A DNA stretch of 64,000 bases. It comes from Bathynomus jamesi (taxonomy: Eukaryota > Arthropoda > Malacostraca > Isopoda > Cirolanidae). Location: positions 242,001 to 306,000 of the forward strand of contig JAJOZX010000998.1 of the NCBI GenBank assembly GCA_023014485.1, given 5' to 3'. The notes beneath the pieces were generated by a model. That model did no database searches and was not told the DNA's origin. It saw nothing but the letters and a program-made list of their open reading frames with translations. Positions within the stretch are counted from its first letter, which is position 1, and the number at the start of each line of letters is the position of its first letter. Below are positions 19,441-30,330 of this stretch, in pieces. The translations under genes were made by a program, and so were the position numbers.

Positions 19441-21444
19441 AGTATCTGTACTTTAGTCACATATTTCAAAAATTTCATCACTTACATACGTAAAAGCATT
19501 AGCTACACTGATGCCACCCAAAACATTACAAACACAGTCCAAGCAGATAACACGATAGAAATAAAGGCAGTTAACATTAAAACACGCGCAAAACACAACA
19601 CCACACTAATCAACATTTACATCCCACCAGATAGTTCACCTCAGGTGCCAGCCAATTACAATCCACAGTTACACAATCTGGTTTCTCTCACTAATGTCAT
19701 CTTAGGAGGAGACTTCAACGCTAAAGACACTAGTTGGTACCTGCACAACCAAAGCAACACCAGAGGCGCCAACATAGCCACACAACTAAACAGCCTCTTC
19801 ATTCTTAATAATACAGAAGAACATACACACATACCACATCCAGCAGGATACTCAAACTCCTCCCCAGACATAACGTTCTGTTCTCCCTCACTAGCAACAC
19901 ATACACACTGGAGAACAGAAAAACAACTGTCATCAGACCACCTGTCCATCATCATTACAACACGTTCTACACTCTGCCCCAACAGTCTTAGGCACACTTA
20001 CAGAAATTACAAGAAAGCTGATTGGAAACAGTTCAAAATACAGACTGAGGAACAATTCATCACATTAAACAGCACACCCATCATAAACATCAATACAATA
20101 CTCAAGACATTTAATCAGATCATCAATAATGCAAACAAATACATACCCGAGGGCAACATGAGGAAATACAACCCAAATTACACTAGAGAAATAGCCCACC
20201 TCATAAGGCAACGTAACAACTTCAAACATAGCACAAAAACACCACACACAGAAACCATAAAACAGCAGATACAACAGCTCAACACAGAAATAAACAACAA
20301 ACTCAAAGAAAAACAAACAGAAACATTTAGGGAATTCATAACAACACTAAACCACTCCACAGATACATCCAGGCTATACAAGACTATAAACAGCATTACC
20401 CACTCTAACAGCGGCATTTACACCTCACACGCGGCTATCTGTCGCAGCCAAAATAATATCCCAACATATACACAACAAGCTAACATTCTAGTTAATCACT
20501 ACGCAAAGATAAGTCACTTAAACAGAGACAACAACCAGAAACACGCAGACAGACAAACAGCCAGGCACAAGAAAACCTACAGACTCGACACGACCATTAT
20601 ACCCTTCAATACAGACCAGACCACCACGATCATCAAAAACATTAAGAATTCGAAGGCTACTGGACCAGACAACATATCTAACATACACCTTAAACACTTG
20701 GGCCCACAGGGAATACTAACTCTCACAAATATCAGCACATATTCATACCAACATTGTATTATTCCTGAAATATGGAAACAAGTTAAAATTATTACATTAC
20801 TCAAACCAAACAAAAATCCAACAGAACCAGCTTCCTATAGACCCATTACTTTACTATGCACACCTTCCAAAGTAACAGAAAGACTAATCTTACAAATCAC
20901 CAACCCACACATAGCACTACTCGCCTACTCAACCAAGACATTACTCACTAACCTCACGCAGCACATCATGGATGGCATCAACTCCAGACGACCAGCTCAA
21001 CATACACTATTAGCAACAATAGATATTAGTAAAGCATTTGATGCTATCCCACGCTTCCCTCTTAGAAACAAAATACTCAACACAAACATGCACAATAATA
21101 CTAAAAGATGGTTGAGCAACTATCTTTCAGGAAGATACTCACATGTCACATTTAATGGCAAGTCATCCAAAAACAAGCTTTTTCCGAACGGGGTCCCTCA
21201 AGGCTCTGTTCTTTCACCAACACTCTTCAACTTATACATGCATGACATTCCAACACCCATAGATAACAAGCTTACCTTATCATCATATGCAGATGACATC
21301 ACTCTAACATCCACCCACAACAATATCGACACTGCTACAAATAACCTACAAACATACATAAACAGTATACAAGACTGGCTCACACACAATAGACTCAAAG
21401 TAGCGCCCACAAAAAACCATCACCTTGCTTACAAGCAATACTAA
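19441..21444 (+). pseudogene. LINE endonuclease-RT polyprotein, main open block
   Basis: Reading in the frame of the block, residues run from an N-terminally cut endonuclease (NIYIPPDSS, GGDFNAKDTSW, SSDHLSI) through a linker to the RT: NSKATGPDNISN, SYRPITLLCTPSK, TIDISKAFDAIP, NGVPQGSVLSPTLF and the catalytic SSYADDITLT. The frame is open for more than 660 codons. It ends at 21442-21444 because of a frameshift near 21420: the next frame continues NTKEHHITQLTLNN and KILGVAYNTSLSF. No ATG marks a start. Confidence 0.85.
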
Positions 21445-22406
21445 AGAACACCATATAACTCAGCTTACACTAAACAACAACAACATTCCACACACTCACA
21501 GGACCAAAATACTTGGGGTCGCATACAACACATCATTATCTTTTGCAAACCACATTTCAGGACATTAATTAAAAACAAATGTACGTCAAGACTTAACACG
21601 CTTAGGGTATTAACAGGCACAAACTTTGGACACCAGCAGGAAACAACATCACTCATATACAAACAATATATTCGCTCAGTTATGGACTATGCTAGCCCAT
21701 GCTGGGCACCCATTATCTCAAACACACACATAAATACCTTACAGACAATACAAAACAACGCACTTCGTATCATTACAGGATGTATTCAAACAACACCAAT
21801 AGAACACCTGCACACAGAAACAAAAATACTGAAAGTTAGGGAACATTTAGACATGAGGGGAACACAATTCATGGCAGCAGCGACAACTAACCCACAACAC
21901 CCTTGCCACTGATGTACAATCATGCACCAACACCTCGCACCATTAAGGTAACACCAGAGAGACATTATAACCAAATACTCTATTTCATACCACGCCCCAC
22001 AGACATCACACAGTACAGAGAACACACACACACACACCTAACTCACAAAGCACTGACACGACTCGGTCCGAATGCGGTCCTAGGTGCGAAGCTGCCACCC
22101 ATTAACAGGTCAGAGATCAGCCTGAGCAGATCGGATCGAGTTAACTTAGCACGATTCCGATGTGGACATCACCCTAAGTTACGGACATATAAACACAGAC
22201 TAGACAACTCCACAGACGACACCTGCCACCTGTGCCAGGACACACCACAAACAATTGAACACATTATGACAGACTGTACCGCTCTAGCACAACAACGAAC
22301 ACAACACAACATCACTAGTGCGCTGAACCTCTAGTCCACTCCGGAGAGGGCGATCGGTTACCTGCGTGCCGCCGGCTTACTCGATCAGGGTGGGCTGATC
22401 GGCTAA
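21445..22406 (+). pseudogene. LINE polyprotein C-terminal part, frameshifted
   Basis: The thumb region returns to the original frame near 21560 (SVMDYASPCWAPIISNTH, LQTIQNNALRIITG), shifts again near 21905 (MYNHAPTPRTIK), and ends with a zinc-knuckle-like CHLCQDTPQTIEHIMTDC. A TAG at 22332-22334 interrupts LNL-(W)-STPERAIGYL, where a tryptophan codon would be expected. The frame then runs to TAA at 22404-22406. Three frameshifts and one stop: a fairly young but inactive copy. Confidence 0.8.
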
Positions 22407-22440
22407 ACAACAACAACAACAACATTGGGAAATTAAAGAT

Positions 22441-23025
22441 ATCTTTTATAACTTATTTAATATTTCTAAGTGATTAAATTAACAAATACGATTTAGTAAT
22501 GTTTTTAAAGACTCGTATGTTAATTTAACTCAAACTAAACTAACCTAACTTACTTTCACATAACTTAAACTACCCTAATTTATTCTTTTATAACTTAACC
22601 TAATCCAACCAAACTTTCCACAACTTCGCCTTTCATAACTTGACGCCAAGTGAACTTTTAATATCACGGTGAAATCGGAGAAATAACGAATGCAACCACC
22701 GCAATCGTCGTTCGCCGCATCCAACAATTCGAGTATTCGCTTTCATACATTTCCATTATATATCATAAAATTTTGCTTCATATACTTCGTTAACAACAAT
22801 TTGCATATATTGAAAAATTAATGCAGAAACTCTGTAACTGCAAACGAGGGGTTCATGTTGAATTTAATATTTCTACAATTATTTCCATTTTTAGGTAATA
22901 CTACACTGAGACTAAAATTTTCAGGGAGAGTATAAACAGTCGGTCATCAATACACTCCTGATGATTAATTTGTATTTAAAATCATGAGGGACTCTTGATG
23001 ATTCATCTTTCATTTTATATATATA

Positions 23026-23089
<64 letters not shown>

Positions 23090-23354
23090 CTCACCTCTTA
23101 CACCTCGTAGTAGTTCCGTGCGTTGGTCTCTCTTCACACGAAGGTCAAGCTGGCGTCCCGCCTCTAGGCTTGGCTTGATGGAGGAGCGAGGTGGGTACTT
23201 TTCCGTTATACCCCTGCAATTTTAATAAGCCTCCACTGTGTTTGTTTAGAAATTTATTATGACATTTACTATATGAATAAAATGCTTATTTATATATTTT
23301 TAGACATTTATTAAGGACACAATAAAAAATTTAATTGACTGGAGGCATGAAAGC
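22441..23354. other. Gap with (TA)n
   Basis: No gene. (TA)n with a CA tail at about 23016-23089. The stretch at 22530-22620 is rich in CTAAC-like words, but these are irregular and not a telomeric array. Confidence 0.45.
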
Positions 23355-23446
23355 CAATGTCAATCGCCCTAGACGATTGGTTAGGTTTAGTCGTGATATT
23401 TTCGTTAAAACTAACTAAAATATAACGACTAAATCTAACCAATCGT

Positions 23447-23481
<35 letters not shown>

Positions 23482-23508
23482 CACAGTATATATATATATA
23501 TATAATAT

Positions 23509-23551
<43 letters not shown>

Positions 23552-23718
23552 ATTATTTCACGAAGGACACGTGAAAAATATTTATGATGAATAAAACCAC
23601 GAAGGAAAGGAAACACAAAATGGTGCTCAAGCGCTTTGGTCTAATGACATCCTCAGGATGTCATTAGACGAAAGCGCTTGAGCACCATTTTGTGTTTCCT
23701 TTCCTTCGTGGTTTTATT

Positions 23719-23765
<47 letters not shown>

Positions 23766-23830
23766 TATCATACAAAACAACAAAAATGTCAACTAAACCT
23801 AACCAATCGTCAAGGGCGATTGACATTGGG
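23355..23830. repeat. Foldback copy 6 flanking a Penelope palindrome
   Basis: CCAATGTCAATCGCCCT then GACGATTGGTTAGGTTTAGTCG (23355-23391) is matched in inverse at 23788-23830 (ACTAAACCTAACCAATCGTC, AAGGGCGATTGACATTGG). A second inverse arm lies nearer, at 23423-23450. Between them are TA runs and the palindrome at 23575-23735. Confidence 0.65.
23575..23735. repeat. Palindrome of two Penelope-type terminal repeats
   Basis: Left and right arms are nearly perfect inverses that meet at about 23653 (CATCCTCAGGATG). Each arm is the same terminal sequence seen as the outer part of the Penelope-like element at 49022-50735 (TCATTAGACGAAAGCGCTTG, CTTTCCTTCGTGGTTTTATT). The junction falls exactly on the hammerhead-like CUGAGGA box. 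The left arm has GACCAAAG in place of GACGAAAG, which would break that motif on the minus strand. Confidence 0.85.
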
Positions 23831-24278
23831 GACTTATTAAATTGTGGAAGTATAAAGGAAAAGTACCGCGAGGTGTTCTCTTGCGCTATCCGCCGCACAT
23901 AGCCAGGTACACCCCGCTCATCCGGTACCGTCCTGAGCCAGGCATCTAGTCTTCTTTGAAAATTTCAACTTGACCCTATAACGTTCCTGAGATCCTTTGG
24001 AAGCTGGTTAAAAAGTATTTTGCCCCCTAACAACCAAGCTGTTTTCTTCCAGTGTTGAGGAGATCCTTTGTCGGGCCTTTAGTTTGGGAACACTACACAT
24101 TCTGCCTTTCCTATTTTCCAGCGTTGTTTGGATGGTAAATGGGTTTAGTTTGAGGTTTAGTACCAGTTTTTCGATCATTTTCCATATGTAGATTATGGTG
24201 TACCTCTCCTTTCTTCTTTCCAGGGAGTACAGACTTAGTTTACGTAGTCTTTCCCAGTAGTTGAGTTCTTTGCAGCCA

Positions 24279-24955
24279 TCAATTTTGGCTGTGAAATGTC
24301 TCTTGTAGTTTATTAATTTCTTCCTTCTTGTATGGGGACGTCAAGACTGAGTAGTATTCAAGTTTTGGTATGATCAGTGTTTTCAGCAGGGGAATCATTA
24401 CTGTCTTGTACGTTCTTTTAAAGGTTCTTAGTACCTGTCCTGCGACTCGCTTTGCTTTGTTTATCGCTATCTGATTTTGTGTCTCGAATTTCGCATCATC
24501 GGTCATTATAACCCCCAAATCTATCGCTTTCGTGCTTCTCTGAATTTCCTGTCTGTCCGGGGCATAATATGCTGTCTTTTAAGTTTCTCATTTCTACCAT
24601 ATCTCAAGAATTGGAATGTCTCGGTGTTAAATGTTATGTTGTTCTCTTCTGACCATTTGTGTATTCTGTTCGTGTCCCTCTGCAAGGCCTCCACCTCTTT
24701 TACATCGCTGATTTTTCTGCTGATCTTTGTGTTGTCTGCAAAGGATGTTGCTATACTATTGCTGTTTACTTCATTGTCTATGTCTGTTAGCATGATAATG
24801 AAAAGGAGCTGGGCCAATACTGTTCCTTGTGGTACTGAGCTGCGTACTTCCGATTCTGATGATGATATATACACCTTGAATTTTAACGACCTGTATATGT
24901 ACGTTCTCTGAGGAAGTTTTAGATCCATTTTTCCAACTTTGCCTGTTATTTTCAT
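24279..24955 (-). pseudogene. LINE RT, catalytic and thumb part
   Basis: Includes SSVPQGTVLAQLLF and, downstream, SFADNTKISRKI: the catalytic FADD box has the second aspartate changed to asparagine, which should abolish polymerase activity. The frame then reads WSEENNITFNTETFQFLRYG and, after a frame change at about 24520, MGVIMTDDAKFETQ and LIIPKLEYYSVL. Dead by substitution as well as by frameshift. Confidence 0.75.
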
Positions 24956-25277
24956 ATATTATACTCGTATCATGATCACATTTGTAGAAGGCTTTAGCAA
25001 AATCCGTGTATATGACATCGTGTTTTTCATTGCCTTCAAGTGCGTCCAGGATATTGTTATAGTGCTCTATAAGTTGTGATAGGCATGCTCGTCCTGATCG
25101 GAATCCGTGCTGATTTTCGTTGGGTCTTTCCACTGTCTTCAAGAAGTCATATATTTTCTCTCTGACTAATCTTTCACATACTTTGGTAAGATGGGATGTC
25201 AATGACACCGGTCTATAGTTCTTTGCTTCAGATCTATCCTCTCCTTTATATATAGGTACAATGTTGTCTCTTTTCAA
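24771..25277 (-). pseudogene. LINE RT, fingers part
   Basis: Reads NIVPIYKGEDRSEAKNYRPV, FRSGRACLSQLIEHYNNIL and VIYTDFAKAFYKCDHD, which holds the first catalytic aspartate in a TDFAKAF context. The homology stops at about residue 110, where the frame moves to that of the 24521-24955 block. Homology continues upstream of 25277 for about 15 residues. Confidence 0.75.
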
Positions 25278-25524
25278 GATACTTGGTACTTCTCTAGTGT
25301 CTAGGGACCTTCTCCATATCCAATATATGGGTGTAGCTATTTACTTTTTACAGTTTTAATCAATAATGCGTTCCATTTGTCCGCACCTGCCGCTGAGTGT
25401 GATTTCTAGAGCCCGGATTTTCAGGCAAAATGCCATAAATGCCTTCTTTTTTTTGCGTTTACATGAAAAATGTATTTTTTCGTCATAAAGTGCCTAATTT
25501 GCCGTTTTTTTTTATATCAACAAT

Positions 25525-25671
25525 CAAGTTCGTGTTGTTCGTGAATACCAGATCTAGGCAGCTATTTCTTCTGGTGCTTTCTGCTATCTCTTGTTTCAAC
25601 ATAAATTCGCTTGTTAGAACCATCAACATTTTTGCTTGCTCCTGGTCTTTTCTTGTGCCCCCCTTGTCTTG

Positions 25672-25726
<55 letters not shown>

Positions 25727-25870
25727 CTACCCACCGTTTAATATTTTACAGATGGGAAATTAAAATCGCCGCAGCGTATAATATTGGGGGGGTGGGGGTT
25801 TGGAGAGTTTACCGTCTTTATTAAGTTTCTGATATCATCAATGGCATCCGAAAAATTTTCATTTGAATGT
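25525..25870 (-). pseudogene. LINE endonuclease scraps split by (TA)n
   Basis: On the minus strand, 25750-25870 reads ENFSDAIDDIRNLIKTVN then RCGDFNFPSVKY (the GDFN endonuclease box), and 25525-25640 reads LTSEFMLKQEIAESTRRNSC and LDLVFTN (the target-recognition loop). A (TA)n run at 25676-25722 separates them. The N-terminal part and the SDH box are missing. Confidence 0.65.
25676..25722. repeat. (TA)n microsatellite in LINE endonuclease
   Basis: Splits the endonuclease scraps. One of more than ten (TA)n runs in the window (others at about 8394, 10026, 18401, 23016, 23500, 36823, 37743, 52191, 57347, 61801). Confidence 0.9.
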
Positions 25871-25889
25871 TCAAGTGAGCTATCTTGCA

Positions 25890-27422
25890 GCAATACTCAA
25901 ATGAGAGTGCCTCTTAAGGCATTAGCGAGAGTTTGCGACTGTTATGGGGTTTCGAGATAGGTCAGCAGCAGCAATAACATTTGCTGCACTTCAAGACTTT
26001 GGTATTATTTCAGAATCTGACAAATCAAAAGTAACTGACAGGAGCAAGATTCGAAGAGAGCGTAATAAAAATAGATCCAGCCTCCAAAATACCTCGGATC
26101 CAGTCATTTTGAATGGTTTCTACTTTGATGGAAGGAAGGATCAGACAAGAGTACAACAGAAGAAAGGCCAAAACTATTATTATCGAACAATGACGAAAGA
26201 ACACGTTGCATTTGTGTATGAACCAGGTTCAAAGTACTCAGGTCATATTGAACTGCAATCGAGAAATGCTAAAAATATAACAGCTGGAATAAAAGATTTT
26301 TTTTTACAATACATGAAATCAACCAAAAAGATTTAATTGTAATTGATTGTGATAGCACAAATGTTAACACTGAGGTTAAATGCGGAGTTATAAAGCTTCT
26401 CGAAGAGTATCTAAAGAAACCACTTCAGTGGCAAATATGTTTACTCCAGGCCAACGAGCTTCCCCTCAGATACTTTTTGAAACACCTCGTTGGTAACACC
26501 TCTGTCCACAGTCCTTATCAGGTCCACTTGACGAAGCCCTTGGAAATTGCGAGAATAAGCCTACTGATGTAGCTGAGTTTGAGCCTGTCGAAGTCAATCT
26601 TCCGTTAATTGATGTAGAGCTTAGTACACATCAACAGTATATTTTTTATATTAGCCACGCAGTGTCAAGCGGACATTGCTCAATTGATTTAGCGCGTCGA
26701 GATCCTGGAAAAATGGTTCATTCTAGGTGGCTGACAACAACCAATAGAATCTTATGGCTTTATATTGGGAGTGATGAGCCATCATCAAACCTCAAATGTT
26801 TAGCAGAATATATTGCTAAGGTGTATTCTCCAATGTGGTTTATGATAAAAACTAAATCATCTTCCACCGAAGGAGGAAAACATTTGTTTGAAATGATTCA
26901 ACGCTCAAGGTACCTTAATGATAACCTGAAAACAATAATAATTGATCCTGTCATTAGAAGAAATGCGTTTCATGATCATCCTGAGAACCTTTTCTTATCA
27001 CTGTCAACTGATGATAGGGTTGTAGTACGAAAACTAACTTTACAAAGGATATTAGATGCTAGAAATGAAAGACAAAAGAAACCTACAGGAGCACCATGAA
27101 TTTTTAGAGTGCCTTTTCTTAATTTTGATGCTGACTGCACAGAACTAATAACCTGGAACGAGAGTAAGAGATTGGAGCCGCCACTAACAAAGCACCTAAG
27201 CGAGGACGATCTCCAAAATTTTACTGATTCCCCTAATCCTCCGAAAATAGAGTTTCGAAACTTCTCATGTACAAACAATCAGTCGAGAGAGTGGTGCATT
27301 TGGTGACAGAAGCTGTAATAGCGGTGTGTGGAATGAAGCAGAGAGACGGTTATATCAAGAGTAGAATTGAATCAAGAACGGCAATGCCAAAATTTAACAC
27401 TAAAAAAGAATTCAGTTACTGA
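25890..27422 (+). pseudogene. Broken multi-copy invertebrate gene, unnamed family
   Basis: A roughly 500-residue protein can be followed through four frameshifts (near 25950, 26325, 26520, 27270) and one stop (27097-27099). Landmarks: MRVPLKALARVCDCYG, RSAAAITFAALQDFGI, LIVIDCDSTNVNTEVKCG, QANELPLRYFLKHLVG, HSRWLTTTNRILWLYIG, EPSSNLK, DPVIRRNAF, SVERVVHLVTEAVIAVCG. I recognise this as a family often found in many copies in arthropod genomes with no assigned function. The acidic DCDSTNVNT block and the terminal VERVVHLVTEA helix suggest an RNase H-like transposase relative, but this is inference. The stop at 27420-27422 fits the family end. No TIRs were found. Confidence 0.7.
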
Positions 27423-28234
27423 ACTACTTCCATACATAGAAATGTATTATCAAGGAAATTCAATATTTTTAGCATGATAGATGAGAGAGGTGGGTGGAAC
27501 TCGAAGAGCAGCCACCTCCAGGTGGTGAGTGCTGGGTATTTTGCGTGATTGGAGGTAGATAATCATGCAAACTAGCTGAGAGTTGCTCAAAATATAAATA
27601 TTATTTATGTCTTGGCCCTTCCTAAAAATGTGAAATTTGAAGAAATTTCATCCTCCTTGTGGCAGACCTAAATATACGAATAGATGAAAAATATTTTGTC
27701 AATAGTTAAGTGGTACCAAATGACAACTTTTTCTAATTATAGTAAATTCAAACAGTGAATTTTTTTTTTTAGCTCTCTATATGATCACTCCACCCTGACA
27801 CCCTATTATACTCCTACATAATGCTTGAAATAGTACAAGATTTTATGTTTCAGTTAAACAATACAAATGAAATAAGTTCACACGTGAACTTATATATTTT
27901 CTAGATCTTAGTGTTTTACTTTATTTTAAATCTTTTAGAACGCTTTTAATAAGTTTTAATTTTTACAGCAATTTTAACATTTTACCAAAGTCTTAACAAT
28001 TCATAACAGCTTTACCAATTTATGTTTTTGCCTTCTATCAAGTTTTGTAGTTTTAAAGTTTATTTTCAGAATTTTGTCGCTTTTAAAACTTTAAATATAT
28101 GACAAAATTAACTGTTTTATACCAAGAAGCTCATGTCATCACGATGTAGGGGTAAATGTGCTCCAAGGGTCACCTTTAGCCCAAGCAATGACAGAGTAAG
28201 CGGCCAACTCAACCTAACCTAAGAGCCAGCGGGT
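27423..28234. other. Gap, no gene seen
   Basis: AT-rich, no recognised feature. Confidence 0.5.
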
Positions 28235-28320
28235 GGGAGTGAACTAGAGCCTCAGCGATCACAGTCGGCCACTGCAACTACTGAACTACCACTGAACTAC
28301 CACTGAACTACCGGGCGCAA
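28190..28320 (-). repeat. tRNA-like SINE head with repeated A-box segment
   Basis: The minus strand from 28320 begins GCGCCCGGTAGTTCAGTGG, like the 5' end of a tRNA. The 14-base unit with TAGTTCAGTGG then occurs two to three times in tandem. About 60 bases on, CTAGTTCACTCCC resembles a B box. It cannot fold as a functional tRNA because of the repeated D-arm segment. A SINE or tRNA pseudogene is likely. Confidence 0.5.
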
Positions 28321-28489
28321 GTGTTTTATGGCAGTTTTGAATTTATTATAATAGTTACGACTTTTAATAATAACTTTCATATTTTATTTTTACGTTTTAG
28401 GAACTTCTGCAGTTTTAAAGTTTATTTCAGAACTCTAGTTTTATTTTTTAATTATGTAACAGTTATAACTGTTTTAATATTTCAATCAG

Positions 28490-29323
28490 TCGGGGGAGGA
28501 TGAAATTGCAAAGCTGTGGAAAAATCACTACTCTAACATTCTTAATAGTGTGAGTAGGGATAATCTTAAGATAGATTGTAGCGAAACGATTGTGGGAGGG
28601 ACAAGGGAAAATATTTTGATATCATTTTCTGAAGTAAAGAGGTTAATTAAAGAGTTAAAGACTGGTTCTTTGTCAGGGGTAGATAACTTATCGAATGAGC
28701 ACATAAAATATGCAAATGACGTAGTATGTCTGCATATATCATTGCTCCTATCAGCCATGCTTGCTCATAGCTATATCCCTGCAGAGTTCATGAGGGTATA
28801 TATCTTGCCCCTGGTCAAAAATAAGTACGGAGACATTCTGTCCAGCAATAATTACAGGCCTATTGCTGTCGCTTCCTGCTTCTCGAAACTACTAGAAAAA
28901 CTCTTGTTACTCCGATTAAATGATTTCCTATGGATATCTCCTAATCAGTTTGGCTTTAAAAGGTCCCACTCAACTGACCTGTGTATATATGTACTTAAAG
29001 AAACAATATCTAAATACATTGACAGTAATTCAACCATTTATAGCTGTTTCCTTGATATAAGTAAGGCATATGATAGGGTGAACCACAATATTTTATTTGC
29101 AAAACTAGAAGACAGGAAGGTTCCCATGTACATATTAAATTTATTGAAATTTTGGTATTCCCATCAATCTTTCACTGTTAGGTGGGGCAATGTACTATCC
29201 GAGTGTTTTGGCTCCTCTTGCGGGGTGAGACAAGGCTCCTTGCTCTCCCCTATGCTGTTTAATGTGTATATTGACGGATTAATTGCTTCACTTAATGAGG
29301 CAACAGTAGGATTGTATAGATAA
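28490..29323 (+). pseudogene. LINE family B reverse transcriptase, core
   Basis: Reads EDEIAKLWKNHYSNILN at the beginning, then RLIKELKTGSLSGVDNLSNE, NYRPIAVASCFSKLLE, FLDISKAYDRVNH and CGVRQGSLLSPMLFNVYIDG. At about 29313 two bases are missing compared with the 54-kb copy, so the frame ends VGLYR and a stop before the YADD box. There is no ATG at the homology start. Confidence 0.85.
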
Positions 29324-29329
29324 CACAAG

Positions 29330-30002
29330 GATAAATAACTTAGTTTATGCCGATGATATGGTGTTAATAAGTCCCTCTGTTAAAGGTCTGGATCGACTAC
29401 TAAATGTCTGCGAAGTGTATTCGCAGAAACATGATATTCTTTTTAATGTTACAAAAACTAAGATTATGCAATTTCATCCTAAACGCTGTAATCAGCCAGC
29501 GGATTTAAGGTTTAAAATGAATGGTGAAGTAATTGAGGAAGTACAAGAGTTTAAGTATTTGGGTCAAACTATTACCAGCTCCTTGAGTGATGACTCGGAT
29601 ATAAGAAAACAATCTCGAAGCCTGTGTGCTAAAGCGAATATGACCATAAGGAACTTTCGTTTCTGTACAAGTGAAGCTAAAGACACACTCTTTCGTACTT
29701 TCTGCAGTAATATATACTGTCAGCAACTGTGGGTGAATTATAAAAAAGGTTCTGGCAGAACACTAAATTTGCTGTACAACAGGTCTTTTAGACTCTTACA
29801 TAAATTACCCCCGAGATGCTCAGCTTCGCAAATGTTTGCTACCCGCAATGTCCCGAGCTTCCCGGAGGTAACAAGACGTGCTCAGCACAGTCTAATGCAA
29901 AGAATTAAAAAATCAACCAACCCGATCATCCAAGCTATCCATGAGTCCTGCCATTTCTCCTCTAAGCTATGGACTTCTTGGTACGAAAACGTCTGTCTGT
30001 AG
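29330..30002 (+). pseudogene. LINE family B reverse transcriptase, catalytic box and thumb
   Basis: Continues in the shifted frame with NLVYADDMVLISPSVKGLD (the catalytic YADD), CEVYSQKHDILFNVTKTK, EFKYLGQTITSS, DSDIRKQSRSLCAKANM, and a cysteine-containing C-terminus RLLHKLPPRCSASQMF. It stops normally at 30000-30002. Without the upstream shift this would be one continuous RT. Confidence 0.85.
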
Positions 30003-30302
30003 CTCCACTTAACTTCGACAGTGCAGTATTATTTCTAATCAATTGTATATATTTATATCCTTAGTATATGAACTGTCATTGTATTAATAATATTTGTCAT
30101 ATGGACTATAGTCTGCCAATAAACCTTTTCATTTTCATTTTCATTTCATTTAAAAAAATTTGGAGTACTGAAGAGGGAATCTAATTTTCCGAAACGACTG
30201 CTGCAATAAAATGCCTTCAGTTTGAGTTATCCTACTCATACTAAATCTACAGTTCCCTAGCAGCCAGTCTTTGAGCAAAATGCAGAATTATATACCTGTA
30301 TG

Positions 30303-30330
30303 TATATAGATAGATAGATAGATAGATGGA
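30303..30330. repeat. (GATA)n microsatellite
   Basis: Six to seven ATAG units followed by a TATA-rich stretch. Confidence 0.8.

Larger units (their letters stand above)
19441..22440 (+). mobile_element. I/jockey-type LINE with (CAA)n tail, 5' truncated
   Basis: Endonuclease remainder, RT and C-terminal zinc knuckle lie in that order on the plus strand, followed almost immediately by ACAACAACAACAACAAC. The coding sequence can be followed upstream of the first in-frame start to about 19441, where it fades, so the 5' end is lost. The stop codon (22404-22406) directly abuts the simple tail, so there is no 3' untranslated region. Exact clade (I, Nimb or relative) is not determined. Confidence 0.8.
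23830..25880 (-). mobile_element. Jockey/CR1-type LINE relic
   Basis: The minus-strand order is endonuclease scraps (25880-25525), (TA)n insert, RT (about 25310-24521), thumb (24518-24279) and a degenerate C-terminal tail to about 23830 (LPKDLRNVIGSSWNFQRRLDAWL, RRIAQENTSRYF). A sister copy of the same family is at 32870-33831, with the matching tail LPREVGNLQHIDLNNFKNQLDRFL. The 3' end is interrupted by foldback copy 6. Confidence 0.75.
28490..30150 (+). mobile_element. LINE family B, copy 1 (5' truncated)
   Basis: RT-only remnant with a complete 3' end: stop at about 30000, a 100-base 3' region with AATAAA (30118-30123), then CATTTTCATTTTCATTTCATT as a simple tail. The sister copy at 54191-55700 is near-identical across the shared length. 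Degenerate relatives lie on the minus strand at 30590-31235 and 41550-42133. Confidence 0.85.

Noticed and set aside
19656..22037. Minus-strand ORFs rich in Cys, Val and Leu opposite the plus-strand LINE
   Set aside because: Antisense shadows of the RT coding sequence.
22530..22625. Telomere-like (TTAGG)n array
   Set aside because: CTAAC-like words are irregular and interrupted. The CCTAACCTAACC in the foldback repeat is only two units long.
25483..25741. ORFs with long Tyr-Ile repeats (also near 7.9, 23.0, 36.8, 50.7 kb)
   Set aside because: They are translations of (TA)n microsatellites and have no other support.
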